Position numbers and translations under genes: made by a program. Under the pieces are notes generated by a model. That model did not search any database. It was not told where the DNA came from and was given only the letters and a program-made list of their open reading frames with translations. From positions 62,001 to 126,000 of the forward strand of contig NZ_JAUNSF010000001.1 of assembly GCF_030539355.1 (NCBI RefSeq): 64,000 nucleotides of DNA, written 5' to 3'. Source of the DNA: Sutterella sp. GTDB taxonomy: Bacteria > Pseudomonadota > Gammaproteobacteria > Burkholderiales > Burkholderiaceae_F. Below are positions 34,026-42,064 of the stretch, piece after piece (the first letter of the stretch is position 1; each line of letters starts with the position of its first letter).

Positions 34026-34054
34026 ACGCCCGGACGGCATCGAAGCCCGGGCGT
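34026..34054 (+). other. hairpin between glmU and glmS
   Basis: ACGCCCGG at 34026-34033 pairs with CCGGGCGT at 34047-34054. It does not resemble a glmS ribozyme. Confidence 0.45.
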
Positions 34055-34093
34055 AACCGTTTTCAAGATCCACGAGAGAGAAGAGAAAGGCCT

Positions 34094-35923
34094 ATGTGTG
34101 GAATCGTCGCCGCGGCCAGCAGCCGCAATGTCGTGCCGTTGCTCCTTGAGGGGCTTCGTCGTCTTGAGTACCGCGGGTATGACTCCTGCGGCATCGCCAC
34201 CGTTGACGAGGACGGACTGAAGCGCGCACGCAGCACCGCACGCGTCGCGCAGCTCGCCGAGGAGGCCGACAAGGCCGGTCTCAACGCCGTCACCGGCATC
34301 GCCCACACCCGCTGGGCCACGCACGGCGCCCCCGAGGTCTGCAACGCGCATCCGCACTTCTCGCGCGACACGATCGGCCTCGTGCACAACGGCATCATCG
34401 AGAACTACGAGGAGATCCGCGAGCGCCTCAAGGGCCAGGGCTACGTCTTCTACAGCCAGACCGACACGGAGGTCATCGCGCACCTCGTGCACTCGAACTA
34501 TCACGGCGATCTCCTGAAGGCCGTTCAGGAATCGATCCTCGAGCTGCGCGGCAGCTACGCCATCGCGGTCATCTGCCGTGACGAGCCGCACCACATCGTG
34601 CTCGCCCGCCAGGGCTCGCCCCTCGTGCTCGGCGTGGGCGACGGCGAGATGCTCGCCGCCAGCGACGCCATGGCCGTCGCCGGCGTCACCGACCGCATCG
34701 TTTACCTCAACGAAGGCGACGTCTGCGACATCACCCCGGACCACTACGACGTCTACGAGCGCAGCGGCCGCGTCTTCGTGCCCGCCGAGCGCGCCGTGCG
34801 CATCGTGCAGGCCTACTCGGGCGCCATCGACCTCGGTCCCTACCGCCACTACATGCAGAAGGAGATCTTCGAGCAGCCGCGCGCCATCGGCGACACGCTC
34901 GAGGGCGTCGTCGGCATCACGCCGCGCCTCTTCGGCGAAGGCGCCGAGGAGATCTTCAAGGGCGTCTCCCGCGTGCTCTTCCTCGCCTGCGGCACCTCCT
35001 ACTACGCGGCGAGCACCGCGAAGTACTGGATCGAGGCGATCGCCGGCATCCACTGCGACGTCGAGATCGCGAGCGAGTACCGCTACCGCATCTCGGTGCC
35101 CGATCCCGACAGCCTCGTCGTGACGATCTCGCAGTCGGGCGAGACCGCCGACACGCTCGCGGCTCTGAAGCACGCGCGCGACGAACTCGGCATGACCCGC
35201 ACCCTCACGATCTGCAACGTCGCCACGTCGGCGATGGTGCGCGAGAGCAAGCTCGCCTACATCACCCGCGCGGGCGTCGAGATCGGCGTCGCTTCGACCA
35301 AGGCCTTCACGACGCAGCTCGCGTCGCTCTATCTCCTGGCGCTCACGCTCGCCAAGACCCAGGGACGTCTCTCCGCGGAGAAGGAGGCCGAGGAACTCAA
35401 GAACCTCCGTCACCTCCCCGCCGCGCTCACCGCCGTGCTCGCGCTCGAGCCGCAGGTGATCGCCTGGGCCGAGCGGTTTACGCTGAAGAGCCACGCGCTC
35501 TTCCTCGGCCGCGGCGTCCACTTCCCGATCGCCCAGGAAGGCGCGCTGAAGCTCAAAGAGATCAGCTACATCCACGCCGAGTCCTACCCGGCCGGTGAAC
35601 TCAAGCACGGCCCGCTCGCCCTCGTCGACGAGTCGATGCCCGTCATCGCCGTGGCGCCGAACGACCGCCTCGTGGAGAAATTGAAGAGCAACCTCCAGGA
35701 AGTCCGCGCCCGCGGCGGCGAGCTCTACGTCTTCGCCGACGCCGACACGAACATCACCACGGACGACCGCACGCACGTGATCAGGCTCCCCGAGCACGTC
35801 GGCATGCTTTCGCCGATCCTGCACGTGATTCCGCTCCAGCTCCTCTCCTACCATGCGGCCATCTGCCGCGGCACGGACGTGGACAAGCCCCGCAACCTCG
35901 CCAAGAGCGTGACGGTGGAATAA
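34094..35923 (+). CDS. glmS: glutamine-fructose-6-phosphate aminotransferase (isomerizing)
   Basis: A 609-residue enzyme that makes glucosamine-6-phosphate from fructose-6-phosphate and glutamine, the first step toward UDP-GlcNAc. The N-terminal glutaminase domain starts MCGIVAA with the catalytic Cys2. Two SIS domains follow ([23 protein letters not shown]). The C-terminal LAKSVTVE is standard. Length matches E. coli (609). Pairs functionally with glmU directly upstream. Confidence 0.98.
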   Translation: MCGIVAAASSRNVVPLLLEGLRRLEYRGYDSCGIATVDEDGLKRARSTARVAQLAEEADKAGLNAVTGIAHTRWATHGAPEVCNAHPHFSRDTIGLVHNGIIENYEEIRERLKGQGYVFYSQTDTEVIAHLVHSNYHGDLLKAVQESILELRGSYAIAVICRDEPHHIVLARQGSPLVLGVGDGEMLAASDAMAVAGVTDRIVYLNEGDVCDITPDHYDVYERSGRVFVPAERAVRIVQAYSGAIDLGPYRHYMQKEIFEQPRAIGDTLEGVVGITPRLFGEGAEEIFKGVSRVLFLACGTSYYAASTAKYWIEAIAGIHCDVEIASEYRYRISVPDPDSLVVTISQSGETADTLAALKHARDELGMTRTLTICNVATSAMVRESKLAYITRAGVEIGVASTKAFTTQLASLYLLALTLAKTQGRLSAEKEAEELKNLRHLPAALTAVLALEPQVIAWAERFTLKSHALFLGRGVHFPIAQEGALKLKEISYIHAESYPAGELKHGPLALVDESMPVIAVAPNDRLVEKLKSNLQEVRARGGELYVFADADTNITTDDRTHVIRLPEHVGMLSPILHVIPLQLLSYHAAICRGTDVDKPRNLAKSVTVE

Positions 35924-35948
35924 ACGGCTGAGAGCAGCTCAGTAAAGC

Positions 35949-35981
35949 AAAGGCCCCGGCGGAGACGCCGGGGCCTTTCTG
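35949..35981 (+). terminator. terminator after glmS
   Basis: A 13-bp perfect stem AAAGGCCCCGGCG/CGCCGGGGCCTTT with loop GAGA. Its core is repeated in the terminator at 39826-39851. Confidence 0.85.
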
Positions 35982-36026
35982 TGAGAAGTTCCTGAAACCG
36001 GTGCGGCGGCATCAGGGAATTTCATG

Positions 36027-36488
36027 TCAGTAGACCACGTTGCCGGCCGATGGGGCGAAGGCGCCTGACCCGTACGGATCGAGCCTGTGCACCCGGCCGG
36101 TCGAGCCGATCGTGCAACTGACGGTGCTCAGGTAGCCGAAGGCGAGCTGACCGTAGTCACGGTGGATGAGCGAGATCGTGTTCAGGGCCTTGAAGAGCAT
36201 CGAGACACGGTCCTTGATCGTGCCGTCGACGGCGTCGAAGTCGCTCTCAAGGAACCCCTCGACGCGCAGCGTGTCAATGATCCGTCCCATGATGATGAAG
36301 CTGACGCGGGAGGCGTTCTCTCTGCCGGACTCCATCGTGAGGGCGTCGCCCGCGTGCTTGTGGCTCATGTCGAGCCTGTCGGTGACGATGACGCCCGGCA
36401 TGTCTACAGGCGGCCGGGCCGGAGCGGGCGCGGCGGCGAACGCGGCGGCCGCGGCGAGGAGCGTGAGGGTGATCAGATTCTTTTTCAT
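36027..36488 (-). CDS. secreted protein of unknown function
   Basis: A 153-residue protein with a clear Sec signal peptide: MKKNLITLTLLAAAAAFAAA followed by an APARPP region, cleavage likely near residue 25. The mature part is about 128 residues, mixed alpha/beta by eye, with a single cysteine near the C-terminus. I do not recognise it. It lies downstream of the flavoprotein gene on the same strand (151-nt gap) and may be co-transcribed and exported to the same periplasm. The longer upstream frame adds non-signal sequence and is rejected. Confidence 0.7.
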   Translation of the reverse strand: MKKNLITLTLLAAAAAFAAAPAPARPPVDMPGVIVTDRLDMSHKHAGDALTMESGRENASRVSFIIMGRIIDTLRVEGFLESDFDAVDGTIKDRVSMLFKALNTISLIHRDYGQLAFGYLSTVSCTIGSTGRVHRLDPYGSGAFAPSAGNVVY

Positions 36489-36639
36489 GGCATTTTTTCT
36501 TGTTTTTGTTCTGCGGCTCAGGGCCCCGTGAAGTCTGACGGGGCCCGCGGGACCGCTCAAAGGAGCGGGCGACGCATCCTCCCTCAAAGAAGCCGATAAC
36601 GGGAAGGTGCGCCGCCCTTCAGGCGGATCAGGGACCGGA

Positions 36640-38622
36640 TCAGGCCTTTGCGAGGGCCTTGCCCACGAGGCGGGCGAAGGTCACCGTGCGGCCGGCGGCC
36701 ATGCCGTCAACCTGGTTCGGGTAGAAGTTCGCGAAGTAGCAGCCCGAGTCGTTGCCGACGACGTAGAGGCCCGGGATCGGGTTCCCTTCGGGGTCGAGCG
36801 CGCGCATCTCGGTGTCGATCACGATGCCGTCAAGCGTGCAGAGGATGAAGCCGGAGTTCTTCGCGCCGTAGAACGGGGGCTTCGCGACCGGGGTGAGGCG
36901 ATAGGACTCCTTGCCGTAGTCCTCGTCCACGCCCCTGGCGACGAGCTCGTTGTAGCGCTCGACCGTGGTCTTCAGTTCCTTCGGGGGAAGGCCGAGCTTT
37001 TCGGCGAGCTCCTCGATCGTGTCGCACTTGAAGACGAAGCCCGACTTCAGGAGATTCGGGAGGATCTGCTGCTCGAAGACCGGCAGCGAAATGTTGGTGT
37101 CGGCGCCGTTCTCGAACGGGATCAGGCGCGAGCAGCCGTGCATGCGGAACTGAGACACATACTTCGTCCAGTCGCTGTCGAAGATCGTGTAGTGGCAGTG
37201 TCCCTTCTGGTACTCGTCGGCGTGCAGGATGCCGTCGTAGGTGCCCGACTCGTTGATGAAGCGCCTGCCGTCCTTGTTGACCTTGAGCCAGGGCTGCGAG
37301 CCGATCCAGAAAAAGCCGAAGTCGTTCTTGATCGCGGTCTCGTAGCCGGCGGGCTGGTCGGGGCGCAGCGCGGTGCGGTCGAACATCATGAGCGAGTGCG
37401 TCTCGTCCATCCTGGCGCCCGCCCAGAGGCAGGCGCGGATGCCGTCGCCGCTGCAGCCGGGCATTGAGGAGTTCTGCGAGATGACAGAGAGGTTCCAGGG
37501 CTGGAGCGCCTGCATCATCCTGTAGTTGCGCGCGTAGCCGCCGGTCGCGACGATGACGCCCTTTCTCGCGTTGTAGCGGACATACTTGTCGTCGGCGTTC
37601 GTGGCGATGACGCCCGTGACGCGCCCGTCCATCTTCTCGAGCTTCACCATGCGGGTCGAGTAGTCAAAGCGCGCGCCCATCTTCACGGCATAGTCGTGGA
37701 GCACCTTGTTGCCGTCAAGCGGCTTGCCCGTGCCGTCGTCCGAGGTGCGCCAGCGCGGGGAGTGGCCCGTCCAGTAGTACGGATAGCGGTGGGGAACGGG
37801 CTTCTCGCCCGGCTTCTCGCCCGCCTCGAACCAGAGCTCGACGCCGCGCTCCTTCAGGCGGTCGCCGTACCAGTCCACCGTCTCGCCCGACTTCTCGCAG
37901 AAGAGCTTCACGAGGTCCTGCTTCACGTGACCGGCCGCCCACTGCGTGGCGGCGGTGACGAAGTCGAGCTTGTCGATCTTCGTGCCCCAGGCCTTCTGGT
38001 AGCGCGAGTCAATCGCCCCGACGTCGTCACGGATGCCCGTGCCGGTGGGATAGCGGTCGATGCCGATCACCTTCGCGCCTTCCTCGGCGGCCGCGCAGAC
38101 CGCAAAGAGGCCGCCCGTGCCGCAGCCGACCACGAGGATGTCGGTGTCAATCGTCTCGGCGATGTCCTTCTCCGCGATCTCGGGTTCCTTTCCGAGCCAG
38201 TCGCCGTCGTCGGCCTCCTCGCCCGAGAGGGTCACGGCCTCGACCGGGATCTCGCCCTTCGCCTGCGCGATGCACTTCTGAGCGGCCTTCATCACGGCCT
38301 TCGAGGTGATCGTGGCGCCCGAGACGGCGTCAACCTCGCCGCTCTGGCCGGCGAGGATGGCTTTTTTGAGCTGCGCCACGGCGGCGCCGCCGATCGTCGG
38401 CGTCTCCTTCGAGGCGTCGATCGTGATCCCGACGATGTTCTTCTCGTCGAAGGTCATCGTGACAAGGACGTCGCCGCCGATGCCGGCGGCCTTGGCCATG
38501 TAGGTGCCCGGCCTGTATGTGAAGGCAGCCTGCGAGGCGGCCATGGCGGGCGCGGCAGCCGCGGCGGCGGCGGACGCGAGGCCCGTGCGGAGGAAGTTTC
38601 TGCGGGTGAGCGTGGTCTTCAT
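36640..38622 (-). CDS. Tat-exported FAD/FMN flavoprotein reductase (fumarate/urocanate reductase-like)
   Basis: A 660-residue periplasmic flavoprotein. A twin-arginine signal (TRRNFLRTG, RR at 7-8, then an alanine-rich stretch) leads into an FMN-binding domain with the covalent attachment motif VSGATITS near residue 100. A long FAD-binding fumarate reductase domain follows (DILVVGCGTGGLFAV near 160). It has no CxxCH haem motif, so electrons must come from a separate carrier. Family members reduce fumarate, urocanate or other enoates as terminal acceptors, and the substrate here is open. Divergent from a MerR-type regulator. Confidence 0.9.
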   Translation of the reverse strand: MKTTLTRRNFLRTGLASAAAAAAAPAMAASQAAFTYRPGTYMAKAAGIGGDVLVTMTFDEKNIVGITIDASKETPTIGGAAVAQLKKAILAGQSGEVDAVSGATITSKAVMKAAQKCIAQAKGEIPVEAVTLSGEEADDGDWLGKEPEIAEKDIAETIDTDILVVGCGTGGLFAVCAAAEEGAKVIGIDRYPTGTGIRDDVGAIDSRYQKAWGTKIDKLDFVTAATQWAAGHVKQDLVKLFCEKSGETVDWYGDRLKERGVELWFEAGEKPGEKPVPHRYPYYWTGHSPRWRTSDDGTGKPLDGNKVLHDYAVKMGARFDYSTRMVKLEKMDGRVTGVIATNADDKYVRYNARKGVIVATGGYARNYRMMQALQPWNLSVISQNSSMPGCSGDGIRACLWAGARMDETHSLMMFDRTALRPDQPAGYETAIKNDFGFFWIGSQPWLKVNKDGRRFINESGTYDGILHADEYQKGHCHYTIFDSDWTKYVSQFRMHGCSRLIPFENGADTNISLPVFEQQILPNLLKSGFVFKCDTIEELAEKLGLPPKELKTTVERYNELVARGVDEDYGKESYRLTPVAKPPFYGAKNSGFILCTLDGIVIDTEMRALDPEGNPIPGLYVVGNDSGCYFANFYPNQVDGMAAGRTVTFARLVGKALAKA

Positions 38623-38669
38623 GGTGTTTTTCTCCTAAGTCCGGTTCTGTCCGGATCCTGTGTGAGAAA

Positions 38670-38700
38670 ACTATGCGCCTGAGGGTGACCCGCAATGCAA
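38670..38700 (-). promoter_or_regulatory. MerR-type promoter of the flavoprotein gene
   Basis: On the minus strand TTGCAT (38700-38695) and CATAGT (38675-38670) are separated by 19 bp. The spacer contains GGGT-C-ACCC (38683-38691). An over-long spacer with a central palindrome is the hallmark of MerR-family-activated promoters, and a MerR-type gene is divergent. Confidence 0.4.
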
Positions 38701-38708
38701 GGGTGAAA

Positions 38709-38722
38709 TGAACAATTGTTCA
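38709..38722. promoter_or_regulatory. perfect palindrome TGAACAATTGTTCA
   Basis: A 14-bp perfect palindrome in the gap between the flavoprotein gene and the merR-like gene, directly upstream of the inferred -35 of the former. It has the form TGAAC-N4-GTTCA, the same as two sites before the RND efflux operon (40743-40756 and 40761-40774). Confidence 0.6.
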
Positions 38723-38906
38723 CCTATAGAAAAATCAAAGATTTACGAGTTTTTGGCTCGGGTTCTCGCCGAGGCCGCTCCTCCCGCGGCCTAGGGGCGC
38801 GCGTGTCACGCCCGGAACCGCCGAACGTCCTGCGTCTTCCGGAGTAGTTCTATAGAATTAGAATAAATCCAATAAAATCAGGATGTTTTCGAAGAGGAGA
38901 GCGCAG

Positions 38907-39740
38907 ATGGGAGAGCAGGTCCGTGTCCGGCAGTACCAGATCGGGGAGTTCGCCCGCAAAATGGGGGTCACCCCCGATTACCTGAAGCACTACGAGAGCC
39001 ACGGCCTCATCAGCGTGCTGCCGCGTGAGCGCGGGTACCGCTACTTCGGCTTCGAGCAGAGCCCGAGGATCCTGCAGTGCATGAGCCTCAGGAACTACGG
39101 CGTGATGGTCGACGAGATGGGGGAGATCCTTGACGGATGCGACGCGCCCGCCGCCTCGGAGCGTCTCGAGGAGCATGTCGAGGCGCTGCGGCGCCGCATC
39201 GTGCGCGACACCGCCATGGTCGAGGAGCACGAGTTCATGAAGGCGTGGCTCGCGCGCCGCCGCCGGCAGCCGGAGGACTGGGAGGTCACCGAGACCGAGC
39301 CCCTGCTCTACCTCGCGCACTCGAACGGCTCGGACTTCCTCGAGGACGAGCGCATCTACAGCATTCTTGAGCAGTGGGTGGACTGGATGCCTGTCGTCAA
39401 GCAGACGCAGGAGATCACCCCTGACGTCGGCGCCGGGGGGCTCTTCCCCTTCACCTGGGGCGTGATGATTTCCGAGGCGAAGGCGCTCCGGCTCGGCATT
39501 CCCGTGAACGAAGCCGTCGTGCGGATTCCCGCCGGAAAGGCCTTCATCTACCACTTCGGCGGGGCGCTCGAGCCCGGCGAGGTATCGATCTGCCCGCCGC
39601 CCGACCACCGGGTCTTCGCGCTGATGAAGCAGCACGGGCTCCGGCCCGCGGGAAAGATCTACCGCGTGGTGTACATGTACGCCCACATGAAGAACCGCAT
39701 GGAGCAGTACGGCATCTTCATCGTGCCGCTCACCCTCTGA
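38907..39740 (+). CDS. MerR family transcriptional regulator with effector-binding domain
   Basis: A 277-residue regulator. The N-terminal winged helix (QIGEFARKMGVTPDYLKHYE and GYRYFGFEQSPRI) is MerR-like, a coiled-coil region follows (about 70-110), and the C-terminal 150 residues look like a GyrI/effector-binding domain. ATG 38907 is preferred over ATG 38883 because AAGAGGAGAG precedes it at good spacing. It probably controls the divergent flavoprotein gene. No metal-binding cysteine cluster is evident, so a small-molecule ligand is more likely than a metal. Confidence 0.82.
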   Translation: MGEQVRVRQYQIGEFARKMGVTPDYLKHYESHGLISVLPRERGYRYFGFEQSPRILQCMSLRNYGVMVDEMGEILDGCDAPAASERLEEHVEALRRRIVRDTAMVEEHEFMKAWLARRRRQPEDWEVTETEPLLYLAHSNGSDFLEDERIYSILEQWVDWMPVVKQTQEITPDVGAGGLFPFTWGVMISEAKALRLGIPVNEAVVRIPAGKAFIYHFGGALEPGEVSICPPPDHRVFALMKQHGLRPAGKIYRVVYMYAHMKNRMEQYGIFIVPLTL

Positions 39741-39825
39741 CCGGCCGTTCCCGCGTGAACCGAGGCCCCGCAGCCTCGCCGGGAGCGTGACGATTGAACA
39801 AGGCAGAGGCACTCTAAAAAAACGA

Positions 39826-39851
39826 AGGCCCCGGCGGAAACGCCGGGGCCT
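39826..39851 (-). terminator. terminator of the second marC gene
   Basis: AGGCCCCGGCG/CGCCGGGGCCT with a 4-nt loop, followed on the minus strand by a run of seven T. It lies between convergent merR-like and marC genes and also suits the plus strand. Confidence 0.85.
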
Positions 39852-39881
39852 CGTCTCAGAAGCTCTCGTAATCCGGAGCAA

Positions 39882-40529
39882 TCAGCTTCCCGCGAGGAAG
39901 GTGCGCACGCCCGAGCCGATGAACTGCACGCCGATGCAGACGAGCAGGAACCCCATGAGCTTGCCGAGCACGAGGGTGCCCGAGGGGCCGAGGCGGTTGG
40001 TGATGATCTCGGAGTAGCGCATCACGCACCAGGAGGCGCCGGCGGCCGCGAGGATCGCGAGCACCGTCCAGGCGAAGGCGATCGCCATGTCGATGTAGTC
40101 GCCGATCTCGGCGATCTCGGTCGAGATGCCGATCACGACGGCGATGGTGCCGGGACCGGCTATGCCGGGCATCGCGATCGGAAAGAACGCGTAGTCGTCG
40201 CGGTCGCGGCGCACGACCGGCGCCTTGTTCGGAGTGTTGCCGCCGAAGAGCATCTGGTAGCCGATCACCGCGACGACGAGGCCGCCCGCGATGCGCATCG
40301 CGCCGTAGGAGATGCCGAAGACCGCGAGGAGAACGTTGCCGCAGGCAAGCGACACGAGCATGATCGCCGCGGAGTAGATCCAGGCCCAGAGCGCCTGCTG
40401 ATGGCGCCTTTCCTCGCTCATGCCCTGCGTGAGGCTGATGAAGAGCGGGATCTTGGAGGGCGGGTTGGTGATGGTGATGAGCGAGACGAGGCCGCCCAGG
40501 AAGTACTGAAAGTGAAGGAATTCAAGCAT
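39882..40529 (-). CDS. MarC family integral membrane protein
   Basis: A 215-residue, six-helix MarC/UPF0056 protein. TITNPPSKIPLFISLT and MPGIAGPGTIAVVIG are the paired NP and GPG motifs. It is a distant paralogue of the protein at 14459-15112. It stands alone, with its own terminator, upstream of and divergent from the efflux operon. The transported substrate of the family is unknown. Confidence 0.88.
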   Translation of the reverse strand: MLEFLHFQYFLGGLVSLITITNPPSKIPLFISLTQGMSEERRHQQALWAWIYSAAIMLVSLACGNVLLAVFGISYGAMRIAGGLVVAVIGYQMLFGGNTPNKAPVVRRDRDDYAFFPIAMPGIAGPGTIAVVIGISTEIAEIGDYIDMAIAFAWTVLAILAAAGASWCVMRYSEIITNRLGPSGTLVLGKLMGFLLVCIGVQFIGSGVRTFLAGS

Positions 40530-40849
40530 GATGCCGCGTCCGGGAGTCTGGAGGGGCCTCTGGCGGTCTGTCAGAGGAGCTTCCGGGCGCTCCTGCCGGC
40601 TCGTGGTGCCGGTGGTGGAAGGATGTGCAAAAAAGCGTAAGGAGAGCTTTCAAACTAGGTAATTCTACCTGCCATCACCCGACGGAAGTAACGCGAAAGG
40701 GATACGAAAGTCAAATTTTCGGACGGAGATTGTGCTATAAACTGAACCGCTGTTCAGGAATGAACGGTTGTTCACTCCGTTGTTCACGCCACTGTTCATC
40801 CCGTTGTTCAATTTCCCCGCAGAAGAATCAATCAGGTTGGGTTGAAAGA
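40530..40849 (+). promoter_or_regulatory. RND efflux operon control region
   Basis: Gene-free 320 nt. An extended -10 TGC-TATAAA is at 40733-40741 with a poor -35 near 40713. From the start point on lie two palindromes TGAAC-N4-GTTCA (40743-40756, 40761-40774) and further GTTCA half-sites at 40782, 40794 and 40806. A smaller palindrome AGGTA-ATTC-TACCT is at 40657-40670. The divergent marC gene shares this gap. Confidence 0.6.
40747..40812 (+). repeat. 12-bp tandem repeat array, consensus CCGTTGTTCANN
   Basis: Copies start at 40747 (CCGCTGTTCAGG), 40765, 40777, 40789 and 40801. The last four are strictly head-to-tail with 12-bp period, and the first is set off by 6 bp. The core GTTCA is invariant in all five. 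They lie between the inferred promoter and the adaptor gene, so they could be tandem operator half-sites for the TetR regulator at the end of the operon. Confidence 0.8.
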
Positions 40850-42046
40850 ATGCTGTTTAATCAGAAAACAATTCATGTCGCCGTCGGCCTTGCCCTCGGA
40901 GCCGCCGTCCTTTTGAGCGGCTGCAAGGAGCAGACGGTGATCGGTCAGGCCAATGCTGCCGAAGGCATGCAGAGGCCGCCGTCCGAGGTCGTCGTCGTGA
41001 CGACGAAGGCCCAGGACGTGCGCATCGAGACGATGCTCACCGGACGCACGACCGCGTACAACGTCGCCGAGGTGCGTCCTCAGGTGCAGGGCATTCTCCA
41101 GAAGCGCCTTTTCACGGAAGGCCAGGAAGTGAAGGCGGGCGATCTGCTTTATCAGATCGATGACTCGCTCTACGAAGCATCGCTGAAGTCCGCCCAGGCC
41201 ACGCTCGCCCAGGCCCGTGCCACGCTCGTGCAGGCCACGGCCGACGCGAAGCGCTCCCGCGAGCTTCTCAAGACGAACGCCGTCTCCAAGCAGTCCGACG
41301 ACGCCGCCCAGGCCACGCTGAAGAGCGCCCAGGCCGCCGTCCGCGCGGGCGAGGCTGCCGTGCGCACCGCCGAGATCAACCTCGGGTACACGAAGGTCCG
41401 CTCGCCGATCGACGGCCGCGTCTCGCGCTCGGAGTTCACCGAGGGCGCCCTGCTCTCGGCCTACCAGACGAGCCCCCTCACGACGGTCCGTCAGCTCGAC
41501 CCCATCTACGTTGACGTGACCCAGACCGCCGAGGAACTGCTCCGCATGCAGCGCGAGATCGCCTCCGGGTCGCTCAAGACCGACGACTCCGGCGCCGCCG
41601 AGGTCTCGATCACGTTCGCCGACGGCACGGCCTATCCGCTCACGGGTAAGCTCACCTTCACCGACGCCCAGGTCGAGGAGGACACGGGCATGGTGAAGCT
41701 GCGCGCGGTCTTCCCGAACCCTGACCGTCAGCTCCTCCCGGGCCTCTACGTGCGCGCCAAGCTCTCCGAGGGCGTCCGCCAGGGCGGCATCGTCGTCCAC
41801 ATGCAGAGCGTCATGCGCGACCTCCGCGGCGACCCGTACGTCTATGTGGTCACTCCGGACAACAAGGTCGAGCAGCGCGCGATCACCGTCGGACAGACGA
41901 TGGGCTCCAACTGGCTCGTCACGAGCGGCCTCAAGGAAGGCGAGCGCGTGATGTATGAAGGCTTCCAGCGCACCGCGCCCGGCGCGACGGTCAACGCGAA
42001 GGAACTCGACCCGAAGTCGGTCCCCGAGGGCAAGCCTCTTTTCTAA
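40850..42046 (+). CDS. RND efflux periplasmic adaptor lipoprotein (AcrA/MexA type)
   Basis: A 398-residue membrane fusion protein. The lipobox LLSGC puts the acylated cysteine at residue 25. The lipoyl/barrel-sandwich part (VRPQVQGILQKRLFTEGQEVKAGD region) flanks an alanine-rich alpha-hairpin (about residues 95-170). It links the inner membrane pump to the outer membrane channel. ATG 40850 lies after the operator array, and the upstream open frame would run through the repeats. The pump gene follows 18 nt later. Confidence 0.93.
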   Translation: MLFNQKTIHVAVGLALGAAVLLSGCKEQTVIGQANAAEGMQRPPSEVVVVTTKAQDVRIETMLTGRTTAYNVAEVRPQVQGILQKRLFTEGQEVKAGDLLYQIDDSLYEASLKSAQATLAQARATLVQATADAKRSRELLKTNAVSKQSDDAAQATLKSAQAAVRAGEAAVRTAEINLGYTKVRSPIDGRVSRSEFTEGALLSAYQTSPLTTVRQLDPIYVDVTQTAEELLRMQREIASGSLKTDDSGAAEVSITFADGTAYPLTGKLTFTDAQVEEDTGMVKLRAVFPNPDRQLLPGLYVRAKLSEGVRQGGIVVHMQSVMRDLRGDPYVYVVTPDNKVEQRAITVGQTMGSNWLVTSGLKEGERVMYEGFQRTAPGATVNAKELDPKSVPEGKPLF

Positions 42047-42064
42047 GCCTGGAGACGCGCATCC

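Noticed and set aside
34008..34093. glmS ribozyme
   Set aside because: The 86-nt gap has only a simple GC hairpin. The ribozyme is larger and is typical of Gram-positive bacteria.
36640..38622. flavocytochrome c with covalently bound haem
   Set aside because: No CxxCH motif exists in the protein. It is a haem-less FMN/FAD reductase.
40657..40670. AGGTA-ATTC-TACCT palindrome as a main operator
   Set aside because: It is short, lies about 70 bp upstream of the inferred -10, and has no second copy. The GTTCA array is a better candidate.
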